NCBI RefSeq assembly: GCF_003443895.1
Contig: NZ_QQOA01000030.1
Location: forward strand, 33,867 to 97,866
From: Paraburkholderia phosphatilytica
GTDB taxonomy: Bacteria; Pseudomonadota; Gammaproteobacteria; Burkholderiales; Burkholderiaceae
Direction: 5' to 3'
DNA length: 64,000 nt
Below the pieces are notes generated by a model, which saw nothing but the letters and a program-made list of their open reading frames with translations, was not told the DNA's origin and ran no database searches. A program made the position numbers and the translations under genes. Positions within the stretch are counted from its first letter, which is position 1. Every line of letters begins with the position of its first letter. Positions 26,109 to 35,204 of the stretch are shown here, in pieces.

Positions 26109-28748
26109 TCACTGCCCACCTGCCGATGCCGCCTCGGGCACATCGGGCGTCGGCGTCGGTGAGGAGCCCGAGCCTTCCGGCGGGAACGCACCGTTCGCGC
26201 GCGGCGTGCCGGTCGCCTGCGCGCCGGAAGCCGGCGGCAGGATCGTGGGCGCGAGCAGCGGCGGCGACACGGCCGGCGTACTGGACGCCCCGGTGCCCGA
26301 CGCAGCCGCCGACGCCCCGCTCGCCGGCACGCCGATCAGCGGCGGCACCGACGCCGGCAACGGCGCCGACGCCTGCGACGGCGTCACCACTGGAGCCGGC
26401 GTCACCGCCAATGCAGGCGCCGCGGAAGAAGCCGGCGCCACCGGCCGCGGCGGCGCGTGATGCACCGGCGCGGGCGCAGTCGGCGCCTGCGGCTTCGCAC
26501 CGCTCAGCACCGCGATCCACGCGCGCAGCTTGTCGCGGAACACGTCGAACGCGCCCGGCTGCACCTCGGTGTCGAAGCGCACGCGCGAATCGATCAGCCG
26601 CGCGCGCAACGCCCGCTGATAGAAATCGCCGACGATCGGCAGCGCGGTGTGCGCGCCCTCGCCCAACGCGCTGCTGGTGAACGTCACGCGGCCGTCGTCG
26701 AAACCGACCCACGCGCCGGCCACCAGTTGCGGATGCATCAGGATGAACCAGCCGTCGGTGTTGTCCTGGGTCGTGCCGGTCTTGCCCGCCACGTCCGCGC
26801 GAATCCCGTAGCGCGTCCGGATGCCCACGCCCGTGCCGCGGTTCACGACGTCGCGCATCGTGTCGATCAGCGTGCGGTCCGCCGCGACCGGCAGCGCCTG
26901 CTGCGGCGCAGCCGGCTCGAACTCCGCGAGCACGTGGCCGTCGTGATCCTCGATGCTCGTCACCATGCGCGGTTCGAGATACGCGCCGTCGTTCGCGATG
27001 GTCGCGTAGGCCGACACCATCTCCTTGACCGTGACCGGGCTCGTGCCGAGCGCAAGCGACGGCACCGGATCCAGCGTGCTGTCGCGCACGCCCATCTCGC
27101 GCGCGAGACGCGCGACGCGATCCGCGCCGACCTGCTCGATCAGCTGCGCGGTAATGCGGTTGCGCGAAAACGCGAGCGCGTCGCGCAGCGTCATCGGCTT
27201 GCCGCTGGGCGGCACGTCGTCGTTCGGACGCCAGATCTCGCCGCCCTTCAGCGGAATCTCGACCGGCTGGTCGATGAAGGTATCGGTCGGGGTCAAGCCG
27301 GCCGCGAACGCCGCGCCGTACACGAACGGCTTGAACGTCGAGCCCGGCTGACGGCGCGACTGCTGCACGTGATCGAACGGTTCGTCGGTAAAATCGCGGC
27401 TGCCGACCCACGCCTTGATCTGCCCGTTACGCGGATCGATCGCGAGAAAACCCGCTTCCACCTCGGTCTTGTCGTGACACAGGTTGCGCATGAAAGCGCG
27501 GTCCGCGCCGAGCTGCTTCAGCGCATCGTCGTCGCTGGCACCACTGGTGCGCGCGGTATGGTATTCGGGCGACTCGCGCATGAAGGTCTTGAACAGATCG
27601 TTCGACACCGAACAGCCCGCGCGGCCGCTCCACGCGCCGTTCGCGACCGACTGCAACTGCCGGCCCTGCAGCGCGACGGCGGCGGTGGCCATGGCCTGCA
27701 GACGCGAGTCGATCGTCGTATGGACGACGAGGCCGTCCGAATAGATGTTGTAGTCGTTCGCATCGGCCCAGCCGATCAGCCATTTGCGCAGCTGCTGCGC
27801 GAAATGCGGCGCGGGACCGGGCGGCTCCACCTGGCGCTCGAAATCGACGGCGAGCGGTTTGACCTTGAGCTTCTCGAACGCCGCCGGCGACAGCTTGTCG
27901 TACTTCACCATCTGCGCGAGCACGGTGTTGCGCCGTGCGAGCGCGCGCTCCGGGTTGATCACCGGGTTGTAGTAGCTGTTGCCCTTCAGCATGCCGGTGA
28001 GCGTCGCGCTTTCAAGGATGTCGAGCTCGTCCGCGGATTTGCCGAAGTACGTGCGCGCGGCCATTTCGACGCCGTACGCGTTGTACAGGAACGGCACGGT
28101 GTTCAGGTAAGTCTCGAGAATCTGGTCCTTGCTGTAGGCCATCTCGATCTTTTCCGCGGTGATCGCTTCCTTGATCTTGCGGGTCAGCGTGGGTGCGCGG
28201 CCCACTTCGTCCGGATACAGGTTGCGCGCGAGCTGCTGCGTGATCGTGGAGCCGCCCTGCCGGTCGCCGCCGAACGTGTGCAGCGCCGCCGATGCGGTGC
28301 GCTTCCAGTCGATGCCGTGATGCTCGTAGAAGCGATGGTCTTCGGTCGAGATCAGCGCGTCCACCATGTGCGGCGAGATCTCCTTCAGCGTGACCCACTC
28401 GCGGTTGGACGGCTTGAATTCGGCGAGCAGCTTGCCGTCGGCGGAGAGAATCTGCGCGGGCCGGTCGACGCGCGCCTTGCGGATATCGCTGATGCTCGGC
28501 GTGAACGGAATCAGCACGATCACGTACAGCAGCACCAGCGCGGGCGGCGTGGCGAGCGTGATGAGCACGCCGCGCCGGGTCGGATGCTTCACGTGATACC
28601 AGGCACGGGCAAGCGCGGGCTTGACGAGCTGCGCGAAGAAGCCGGCCAGCGCCATCGCGACATGCAGGCAAACCATCACGGCGTGAGCCATGCGGCGCAC
28701 CCATCGGACGCAGAAATCCCTTACGGACGAAATGAATCGGCGCATCAC
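26109..28748 (-). CDS. Class A penicillin-binding protein (PBP1A-like, transglycosylase/transpeptidase)
   Basis: An 879-residue inner-membrane peptidoglycan polymerase and crosslinker. One TM helix lies at ~60-81. The GT51 transglycosylase has TEDHRFYEHHG (catalytic Glu136) and GGSTITQQLARNL. The transpeptidase has SxxK at Ser470-Lys473 (GSTFKP), SxN as FSRN, and KTGT in AGKTGTTQDNTDGWF. An unusual ~120-residue Pro/Ala/Ser-rich tail follows (from ~760). It lies 97 bp beyond the end of the motor-like operon on the same strand. It is probably an accessory paralogue; the usual mrcA context (pil genes) is absent. Confidence 0.92.
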   Translation of the reverse strand: MMRRFISSVRDFCVRWVRRMAHAVMVCLHVAMALAGFFAQLVKPALARAWYHVKHPTRRGVLITLATPPALVLLYVIVLIPFTPSISDIRKARVDRPAQILSADGKLLAEFKPSNREWVTLKEISPHMVDALISTEDHRFYEHHGIDWKRTASAALHTFGGDRQGGSTITQQLARNLYPDEVGRAPTLTRKIKEAITAEKIEMAYSKDQILETYLNTVPFLYNAYGVEMAARTYFGKSADELDILESATLTGMLKGNSYYNPVINPERALARRNTVLAQMVKYDKLSPAAFEKLKVKPLAVDFERQVEPPGPAPHFAQQLRKWLIGWADANDYNIYSDGLVVHTTIDSRLQAMATAAVALQGRQLQSVANGAWSGRAGCSVSNDLFKTFMRESPEYHTARTSGASDDDALKQLGADRAFMRNLCHDKTEVEAGFLAIDPRNGQIKAWVGSRDFTDEPFDHVQQSRRQPGSTFKPFVYGAAFAAGLTPTDTFIDQPVEIPLKGGEIWRPNDDVPPSGKPMTLRDALAFSRNRITAQLIEQVGADRVARLAREMGVRDSTLDPVPSLALGTSPVTVKEMVSAYATIANDGAYLEPRMVTSIEDHDGHVLAEFEPAAPQQALPVAADRTLIDTMRDVVNRGTGVGIRTRYGIRADVAGKTGTTQDNTDGWFILMHPQLVAGAWVGFDDGRVTFTSSALGEGAHTALPIVGDFYQRALRARLIDSRVRFDTEVQPGAFDVFRDKLRAWIAVLSGAKPQAPTAPAPVHHAPPRPVAPASSAAPALAVTPAPVVTPSQASAPLPASVPPLIGVPASGASAAASGTGASSTPAVSPPLLAPTILPPASGAQATGTPRANGAFPPEGSGSSPTPTPDVPEAASAGGQ

Positions 28749-28845
28749 GCTGCTACCCGCTCGTCTTTAAAAAGGGTGCATGGTATCAAACGGCGTGTCG
28801 CGTTACCGTCAGCGGGCGTTTTGGCGAGAGTTCGCGCTTGCGATA

Positions 28846-29553
28846 TCAGCGCGATTTGCCGCGCGCGCCTTTCTTCGCGCTGGCCGCGCGTGGCGGTTCG
28901 GCTGTGGCTGTCGGGGTCGGCGTGTGGTTGCCCATGATCGGTCCGGCGAGCTGCTCCATCCACGCGAGCGCATCGACGTACGACAGGAACTGCTGCAGAT
29001 AGCCGGGCGAACATTCGCGCATCAACGCGAGCGAACGGTGCACGAGGCTGTTCGAATTGAGCGGGCCCGCGTTGCCCGGCACGCGTTCGAGCGCTTGCCG
29101 CAGCTGCTTTTCCGCGCTGACTTTCGACCACGTTTCGCGGAAGAAGTCGAGCACGGGGAGGTCCGGCGATGCGTGCGAATGCAGCCCGCGCGACGCAGCG
29201 CGCGCGGTCGATGCGTCGTCGTTTCCACCTTCGGTTGCGGCGCGACGGATATGCATCTGGTTGACGAGATCGCGCAGCGTGTTGCGCGCGGGCGTGGCGT
29301 TGAGCGTTGCCGCTGCGTTCGCAGTCTTCACCACGCCGTCGGCGCGTTCGATCTCGTCCGCATACGCCGCGATCAGCGTGGCCAGTCGCTCGTCGAGCAC
29401 GCGCCGCGCGTCGCCGTCGTAGCCGGCCGCGCGCCGCTCAAGCGCATCGATGAAGCGATAGCGTGTGAGGTTCACGCGATCGGCGCCTTGAGCGCGCCAC
29501 GCATCGAGCGTCGCGCGAACCTGGCGGATATCGCCGCTCGTGCCGCTACTCAT
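28846..29553 (-). CDS. DUF2894-type protein, last gene of the motor-like operon
   Basis: A 235-residue soluble protein recognised as DUF2894 from its place after OmpA/DUF802 genes in Burkholderiales. The N-terminal half is helical (VRATLDAWRAQGADRVNLTR). The core carries LPVLDFFRETWSKVSAEKQL and LNSNSLVHRSLALMRECSPG, and the tail is basic (AKKGARGKSR). The start at 29553 overlaps the ompA-like stop by 8 bp, so the two are coupled. No catalytic motif is visible; it is probably a cytoplasmic partner of the membrane pair. Confidence 0.78.
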   Translation of the reverse strand: MSSGTSGDIRQVRATLDAWRAQGADRVNLTRYRFIDALERRAAGYDGDARRVLDERLATLIAAYADEIERADGVVKTANAAATLNATPARNTLRDLVNQMHIRRAATEGGNDDASTARAASRGLHSHASPDLPVLDFFRETWSKVSAEKQLRQALERVPGNAGPLNSNSLVHRSLALMRECSPGYLQQFLSYVDALAWMEQLAGPIMGNHTPTPTATAEPPRAASAKKGARGKSR

Positions 29554-30193
29554 GCTGCTCCGCCGCCGCGCCGGTGCGTTTCGGCACCGGCGCGATCTCG
29601 ACGCGGCGGTTCTTCGCGCGCCCCGCATCGTCCGCGTTCGAACTCACCGGCTGCTGGGAGCCAAACGCCGCCGCGAACACCGATGAAGCCGGCACGCCCG
29701 CATCGATCAGCGCGCGCGTGACCGTCAGCGCGCGTTGCGCGGACAGCTCCCAGTTATCGGCGAAGCGCCGGTTGCCCGCGCGCACCTGTTGATCGTCGGC
29801 GAAACCGCTGACCATCAAAATCTCGTCGTGCGACTGCAGATAGACGGACAGCGGCCCCGCGAGGCTCTTCAGCAGATCGCGGCCCTGCGGCTGCAGCTGG
29901 TCCGAGTTCAGCGCGAACAGCAGGTTGCCGCTGATGCCGATGCGTCCGTTCGTGAGCGTCACGCGCCCCGCCGCGAGCGGCCCCGCGATCGCCTGTTCCA
30001 GCGTCTTGCGGCGCTCCGCTTCGAGCTGCCGCTGCTTCACCTGGTCGTGCAGGCGCGCGGACAGTTCCAGCTGCAAGCCGATCACGCCTACCAGGATCAG
30101 CACGAACGCGCCCACCAGCACCGACATCAGGTCGGCGAACGCGGCCCAGACGGGTGCCGTCGGCTCGACGCCGCCGTCGATCTCGTCGTTCAT
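29546..30193 (-). CDS. MotB/ZorB-like OmpA-family peptidoglycan-binding protein
   Basis: A 215-residue protein. A short cytoplasmic N-terminus is followed by one TM helix with the MotB signature WAAFADLMSVLVGAF; Asp21 is the expected ion-carrying residue. A linker helix leads to a C-terminal OmpA-like domain (SGFADDQQV ... WELSAQRALTVTRALIDAG ... NRRVEI) that binds peptidoglycan. It starts by ATGA overlap with the MotA-like gene. The architecture is that of stator units (MotB) and of ZorB, which fits an ion-driven motor anchored in the cell wall. Confidence 0.88.
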   Translation of the reverse strand: MNDEIDGGVEPTAPVWAAFADLMSVLVGAFVLILVGVIGLQLELSARLHDQVKQRQLEAERRKTLEQAIAGPLAAGRVTLTNGRIGISGNLLFALNSDQLQPQGRDLLKSLAGPLSVYLQSHDEILMVSGFADDQQVRAGNRRFADNWELSAQRALTVTRALIDAGVPASSVFAAAFGSQQPVSSNADDAGRAKNRRVEIAPVPKRTGAAAEQHE

Positions 30194-32286
30194 GCCGTTT
30201 CGGCTCCGCTATCGGCGCGCTGCACGGCAAGCTGCTGCAGGTCTTCGACGATCTGCTTCTGCGACAGCATGCTCAGATCGATCACCTCGCGCGCCTGCGC
30301 GACGTAGTACGCGAGCTGTTCGTCGCTGCGTGCGAGCGAGCGGTCGAGCGCGGTCTCGATCTTTTGCAGATGCGCGACGAGCGTGTCGTTCGATGCGCCG
30401 AACGCCTGCACGGCCGCACCGAACGCGTCGCCGAGACTCGCGACTTCGACCGCGCTGCCCGTCACCTGTGCGGCGACGCCGCCGAGCTTGTTCGTCTCCG
30501 CTTCGACCGTTGCGGAGAACTGCGAGCCCACCCGCTCGAGCAGACCGGCAGAGGTCGACACGAGCGCGTCGACCGCGCCGCGCTGTTCGGTGGAGGCATG
30601 GTTCACTGCATCGAGCAGCGTGCTGAGCGTATCGAGTAAGCGCGCGCGCTCGTCGAGCATCGCGGTGTCGCGGACCATGCTGTCGGAGAGCTTCTGGCGC
30701 AGTTCCGCGACCACCTCGGCGGCGGCGCGCGGCGCTTCCGACGCGGCCTGCACGAGCCGCGCGATTTCGGCGATCGTATCGGCGGCGTGCGTCTTCGTTT
30801 GTGCGGAGATTTCGCGCGCGGTCTGTTCGAGCGTCGCGCAGATCGCCTGCTGGTGGCTTGCGGTGGCTTCACCGGCTTTCTGCCACTGCTCGTTCAGCGA
30901 TGCGGCCGTGGCATCGAGTGCGCCGGTCCATGCGGCAAGGCGCGTTTCGTCGCGCGATGCCAGCTGCTGCTGGAGCTCAGCATGCGAACGATCCACCGCG
31001 CCGAGCAGCGACGAAGCGTGCTGCTCAAAGCTCGCGACGGTCGCCGTGAGCGCCTGCTGATGATTCGCGGCGAGCTTTTCGCTCGCCTGTTCCTGACGCG
31101 TCAACGCGGCATTCCACGCATCGGACACGCTGCCGACACCCGCATCGATTCGAGTCGACACGCCATCCAGCAAGCCCGCCGAGCGCGTTTCGAACGTGCT
31201 CGTAAAGCGCTCCAGCGCGACGCGCAACTGCTCGACGAGCGCATCGTCCGAACGCTGCTGTTCCGCGAGTGCGTTCGTCCACAGACCGGCCACTGTCGTG
31301 GTGGTCGCTTCGAAACCGCTCGACAGACCATCCAGCTGCTTCTGCACCGCGCTCGTCACGGTCGCGCCGAGCGCGCTCATCTCGCGCGAGAGCCCGGTCA
31401 TGGTCGCCTGCACGACCGGCTGGATCGCCGCGCTCGCGCCGCGCGCGCTGTCGGCCGCGCTATCGCGCAACGAGCGTCCCACCGACGACGCGAGCGCCGT
31501 ATACGACGCCTCGATGCTCGCGTGCAACGCCTGCTGGTTCGTGCGCTGCTGCTCGTGCAGCGTGGCGCTGTGATGCTCGATCGCGCCCATCATCGTCTGC
31601 AGCCGGTCGACGAGCGCGGGCAGCGCATCCGCCTGCCGCTGCATCAGCCGGAAGCTTTCCTCGCGCCGCCATGCCTGAGAATGGACCCGCAACGTGGTCG
31701 CGATCTTCTCGTCGAGCAGGCGCGCGGCTTCGATCCGTTCGCGCCGGCACAACGCCGACAGCAGCCCGAGCATCGCGGAGGTCGCGACGCCCGCGATCGA
31801 CGTGCCGAACGCGAAGCTCAAGCCCTTGATCGGCGCGGCGAGCGATGCATGCACCGCGGCGAGATCCGTCGCGCTGTCGAGCGCGGCGCCGGTGCCGCGC
31901 AACGTCGTCACCATGCCCAGCAGCGTGCCGAACATGCCGAGCAGCACCAGCAAACCGGCCAGATACGGCGTCATCGACGGCCCAGGCAACGTGGCGCGTT
32001 CGCTTTCCACACGCAACCGCACCGGGCCGCGCAGCGTCGGATGCAATCGCTCGAGCCACGCGTCAAGGGAAGCGGGCGGCGCGGACAGTTCGCCGACGGC
32101 CCGCGCGAGGCTCGCGGTGGCTTGATGGAAGCGACGCAGTTCGAATGCGCCCGCGACGTAGCACAGCGCGATCAGCAGCGTGACCGCGAGCGCGAGCGGA
32201 TTCGTGACGGCATAGCCCGCGCCGATCCAGCAGACGACGGCAAGCCCGGCAACAAAGACGACAACATCGATGCGATATCTGGACAT
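30190..32286 (-). CDS. DUF802 protein: MotA/TolQ/ExbB-like membrane domain with a very long coiled-coil tail
   Basis: A 698-residue protein. Two helices lie at ~5-27 and 29-50. Then comes the MotA/TolQ/ExbB block with two more helices, LLGMFGTLLGMVTTLRGTG (near 133) and GLSFAFGTSIAGVATSAMLG (near 170). The remaining ~490 residues are Ala/Glu/Gln-rich, helical and repetitive (recurrent LDGVSTRI-, EQQRSDDALVEQLR-like segments) and should form an intracellular coiled coil. It starts at 32286, 10 bp after the DUF3348 gene. It resembles ZorA more than flagellar MotA because of the tail. Confidence 0.88.
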   Translation of the reverse strand: MSRYRIDVVVFVAGLAVVCWIGAGYAVTNPLALAVTLLIALCYVAGAFELRRFHQATASLARAVGELSAPPASLDAWLERLHPTLRGPVRLRVESERATLPGPSMTPYLAGLLVLLGMFGTLLGMVTTLRGTGAALDSATDLAAVHASLAAPIKGLSFAFGTSIAGVATSAMLGLLSALCRRERIEAARLLDEKIATTLRVHSQAWRREESFRLMQRQADALPALVDRLQTMMGAIEHHSATLHEQQRTNQQALHASIEASYTALASSVGRSLRDSAADSARGASAAIQPVVQATMTGLSREMSALGATVTSAVQKQLDGLSSGFEATTTTVAGLWTNALAEQQRSDDALVEQLRVALERFTSTFETRSAGLLDGVSTRIDAGVGSVSDAWNAALTRQEQASEKLAANHQQALTATVASFEQHASSLLGAVDRSHAELQQQLASRDETRLAAWTGALDATAASLNEQWQKAGEATASHQQAICATLEQTAREISAQTKTHAADTIAEIARLVQAASEAPRAAAEVVAELRQKLSDSMVRDTAMLDERARLLDTLSTLLDAVNHASTEQRGAVDALVSTSAGLLERVGSQFSATVEAETNKLGGVAAQVTGSAVEVASLGDAFGAAVQAFGASNDTLVAHLQKIETALDRSLARSDEQLAYYVAQAREVIDLSMLSQKQIVEDLQQLAVQRADSGAETA

Positions 32287-32296
32287 GGGGTTCCGG

Positions 32297-33073
32297 TTAG
32301 CAGTCGCGAAGCGCTGCAAGCAGCCCTTCGACCGGTTGAAAACGAACCTCGAGTTCGGCGAACAGCACGCTTTGCATGTCCTTGCGGAACACGTCGAGCC
32401 ATGGGTTCGCGTTGGCCTTTGGCGGCTCTGCCGGAAGCGCATGTGCGTCGTACTGACTCGCGTCGTGCGCTTCGGCATGCGCCGCTTCGTGCGCCGCCCG
32501 CAGACGGTCGAAGTGCATCGACAGCAAACCCGGCACCGCGGCCAGCAGCGTGCGCTCGCGCGTGCCAAGCACGCGCTCCATCACGCCATCCACCGCCGCG
32601 AGCCGCGCCATCGCTGGCTTGCGCGCCGCGAGCATCGCCCTGAGACGCGCGCGCAGATCGCCGATCGCGTCCTCCATCTCTTCCTGGAAGGACAGATAGC
32701 ACTGGCGATACACCGCGTAGTCCGGCGGCGTGTCGTCGACGACCGCAGGCGTGATCGCGCGGCCGCGCGCGAGGCTGCGCTGCCGCTCGGGCGCAAGCGT
32801 CGCGTCGCGCGCGATCGCGTTCGTCAGCGTCGTACGCACACGCGTGCACAGCGCGTCTTCCGTGGGGTCGGAAGTCGTGCCGCGAGGCTCGATGGCGGGC
32901 GGATTGCCGCTCAATGCCGTGGACAGCGCGATCGCGTCGGTCCAGCTGAGCCATTGGCCCAGCCGGTCCGCGAGCGGCTGCCCGGACGCCGCCACATTGG
33001 CGTCCGTCAGGCGGGCGAGTAAGCGAATGAGCGCCGGGCCGCTCACGGCCCGACGCTCGGGGACATGCACCAT
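32297..33073 (-). CDS. DUF3348-type protein, first gene of the motor-like operon
   Basis: A 258-residue soluble, largely helical protein, known only as DUF3348 in Burkholderiales and placed before DUF802. Visible features are SGPALIRLLARLTDANVA near the start, YRQCYLSFQEEMEDAIGDLR in the middle, and NPWLDVFRKDMQSVLFAELE near the C-terminus. There is no signal peptide or TM. It leads the operon DUF3348 - DUF802 - OmpA - DUF2894 with a 10-bp gap to the next gene. Its role is unknown; a cytoplasmic component that docks to the DUF802 tail is a guess. Confidence 0.8.
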   Translation of the reverse strand: MVHVPERRAVSGPALIRLLARLTDANVAASGQPLADRLGQWLSWTDAIALSTALSGNPPAIEPRGTTSDPTEDALCTRVRTTLTNAIARDATLAPERQRSLARGRAITPAVVDDTPPDYAVYRQCYLSFQEEMEDAIGDLRARLRAMLAARKPAMARLAAVDGVMERVLGTRERTLLAAVPGLLSMHFDRLRAAHEAAHAEAHDASQYDAHALPAEPPKANANPWLDVFRKDMQSVLFAELEVRFQPVEGLLAALRDC

Positions 33074-33167
33074 TCCGGCAAAGCAAAAAGGCTGCAGTTT
33101 ACACGCCCCCGGGGCGGAGGCGGTCAGCGCCCTATTTAAACCGGACTGAAGCTACTCGACATATCGA

Positions 33168-35204
33168 TCAGGTGCCCGATGCCGCCGAGATCGCCATGGC
33201 CGGGCAGTAGTGCGTCGCGGTCAGGTAGGACGCCTGCTGCGAACGCACGCCGGCCGCGCTCGACGTCGGGGGATCGATGAAGATCGACGCGTTGTTCGAG
33301 CCCGCCGGCGCGGTGTAGTTCATCGTGATCTTCCACCACTTGCCGACCTTCACCGCGGACAGCGAATTCGCCTGGCCCGAGCCCCACGTGCCGCGCACGA
33401 TCGCACCCGTGTTGGTGTTGAGCACCCAGCCGAACTCCGTGCCATTGCTGTCGTCGGTCTGCACCGAGCCGCCCGGGAACACCGTCGCGTTGGTCGTCGC
33501 CGCCACGTAGTCGGTGAAGTTGTACGTCTGCCCGCCCTGCACGCGGATCACCTCGTGAATGTTCGCGACCGCCGACCCGTTCGTCGCCGTAACCGACGCT
33601 GCGCGGGTGGTGCCGTAGAGGTCCGTCGCGGGCGTCGCGGTGCCGCCGTTGCTTTGCGTCCATGCATCCGGCGTGAACAGGCTCAGCGGCGAGTTCACCA
33701 GATTGCCCGCGTAGCACGACGCCAGGTTCGGGTCGGCAGGCGGTCCGTAGAAGTTCGCGATGCTCGACTGGATCGAGTTGTCCGTCGCATCCGAGGTTGC
33801 CTTCTCCAGCACCGCGCCTTCGTAGAACTGGATCGGCGCCGCGCTACCGTCGCCGCCTTCGCCGAGCGACAGGCCGCCCTGCCACTGCCCGTTGAACGCG
33901 TGGCCCGCGCTGTTGCTGAAGATGTACGCTTCCGGCGGCTGGCCGTCATAGACCGCGGTCAGCACACCCTGCGTCGCGGCCCCGCCCTTCACCGCAAAGA
34001 GATTCGATGCGGTGACCGGCGAGTACTTCGCGAGCACCGTGACGAACTTTTCTTTGGGCGGCTGCTGCGGTCCGTACAGATAGACGCCGGCTTCCGCATC
34101 CACGCCCGGCCAGTTGACGTCGAGGCCGTTGCACACCGGGTCCTTGGTGGTCGGCGACTGGGCCGAATCGCCATCGCAGTAGCCGAACACCGCGGCGGCG
34201 CCATCGGAGAACGCGAGCGCGAACATCTCGCCTTCCACTTCGCCGTGCGCATAGGTGCTCGGATTCGCGCTGTTCTCCATGTTGCCGTAGGTGCCGCAAC
34301 ACGTGGACGACTGGTCGTAGTGCGCACCCGCCACCATATACTCGGCAATCTCCGTGTCACCGATCGACTGGTTCACCGTGCCGAAGCGGTTGCGATAGGC
34401 CTGGCCCGCGAGCGTCGTCAGCGACGGAACCTCGGTGCCGTTCACCGTGACGATCGTCAGTTTCGCGGGCGATCCCGACAGCGCCGGCAGGTCGTTACCG
34501 ACGGTCAGTTGCAGCGTCGGCGCCTGCGCGGTCAACGCGGTGGGCGGCTGCGTGACCTGCACCGTCAGCGAACCCGCGCTGCCCGGCTGCGTGATCGTCG
34601 CGAAGCCGTTGAGCACCGGCACCGTGGTCGGGTTCTGCGAGCCCGGGCCGCTCACCGGCAGCTTCAGCGACTCGGTGCCGTCGCTGTTCAGCGTGAGCGT
34701 GGCGGGCACGTTGCCGAAGGTACCGCCCTTCAGCGATGCGACCAGATCGATCTGGTCATAGATGTCCGTCACCGAGCAGGTCGTGTTCTTGCAGAACGAA
34801 TCGATGCTCGCGACGTTGGTCGTGCCGATCAGGTTGTGACCGGCGCCGTGCGGCAGCGTCGCCGACGTGTACGGATAGATGTTCTGGGTCGTGTTGTCCG
34901 ATGCACGCGCGATCTGGAACAGCGGGCCCGTGTAGTTCTTCGTCAGCAGGCGCGTCACGCTGTGAGCCGCCGAGCACGACGTGCCCGCGGCAGCCGCGGC
35001 ATCGCACGGCAATGGCAGCGACGAGCCCACTTCGGCTGTCGTTGCCGCATTCGGTTGCGCTTCGGTGTTGGTATTGGATGGCGACGTACTCGCGTTCGCT
35101 ACGCCGGTCGCCGAACTCCCGGCAGGTGAATCGCCATTGCATGCCGTCAGCGCGAGCGCGGCCGACAGCAGCAAGGGCACCAGTCCCATTGCTCTCAACG
35201 TCAT
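33168..35204 (-). CDS. Secreted lipoprotein with GH54 alpha-L-arabinofuranosidase-like domain
   Basis: A 678-residue lipoprotein. The lipobox LTAC gives Cys22, followed by a Ser/Thr/Asn linker. Residues ~64-470 resemble the catalytic domain of fungal AbfB (GH54): AAGTSCSAAHSVTRLL, FCKNTTCSVTDIYDQ, then HYDQSSTCCGTYGNME with the vicinal Cys pair and candidate nucleophile Glu310. GEGGDGSAAPIQFYEGAV follows, with candidate acid/base Asp452. The region between has insertions. A C-terminal beta domain (~520-660) looks carbohydrate-binding. GGAGAGG precedes the ATG. It probably trims arabinan or arabinogalactan at the cell surface. Confidence 0.75.
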   Translation of the reverse strand: MTLRAMGLVPLLLSAALALTACNGDSPAGSSATGVANASTSPSNTNTEAQPNAATTAEVGSSLPLPCDAAAAAGTSCSAAHSVTRLLTKNYTGPLFQIARASDNTTQNIYPYTSATLPHGAGHNLIGTTNVASIDSFCKNTTCSVTDIYDQIDLVASLKGGTFGNVPATLTLNSDGTESLKLPVSGPGSQNPTTVPVLNGFATITQPGSAGSLTVQVTQPPTALTAQAPTLQLTVGNDLPALSGSPAKLTIVTVNGTEVPSLTTLAGQAYRNRFGTVNQSIGDTEIAEYMVAGAHYDQSSTCCGTYGNMENSANPSTYAHGEVEGEMFALAFSDGAAAVFGYCDGDSAQSPTTKDPVCNGLDVNWPGVDAEAGVYLYGPQQPPKEKFVTVLAKYSPVTASNLFAVKGGAATQGVLTAVYDGQPPEAYIFSNSAGHAFNGQWQGGLSLGEGGDGSAAPIQFYEGAVLEKATSDATDNSIQSSIANFYGPPADPNLASCYAGNLVNSPLSLFTPDAWTQSNGGTATPATDLYGTTRAASVTATNGSAVANIHEVIRVQGGQTYNFTDYVAATTNATVFPGGSVQTDDSNGTEFGWVLNTNTGAIVRGTWGSGQANSLSAVKVGKWWKITMNYTAPAGSNNASIFIDPPTSSAAGVRSQQASYLTATHYCPAMAISAASGT

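Noticed and set aside
26457..28937. An 826-codon plus-strand open frame opposite the PBP gene
   Set aside because: It is Arg/Glu/His-rich shadow sequence without recognisable motifs; the minus-strand PBP has all catalytic motifs.
28846..33073. Calling the motor-like operon a canonical Zorya defence system
   Set aside because: There is no ZorC, ZorD helicase or ZorE nuclease gene beside it, and the partners are DUF3348 and DUF2894. Only the ZorA/ZorB-like architecture is supported.
33100..33120. GC-rich string CGCCCCCGGGGCG as a terminator after the GH54 gene
   Set aside because: It is a near-palindrome with almost no loop and no T-run, so it cannot form a normal terminator hairpin.
33210..35129. 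A 639-codon plus-strand open frame opposite the GH54 gene
   Set aside because: It is Arg-rich shadow sequence; the minus-strand frame has a lipobox and conserved catalytic residues.
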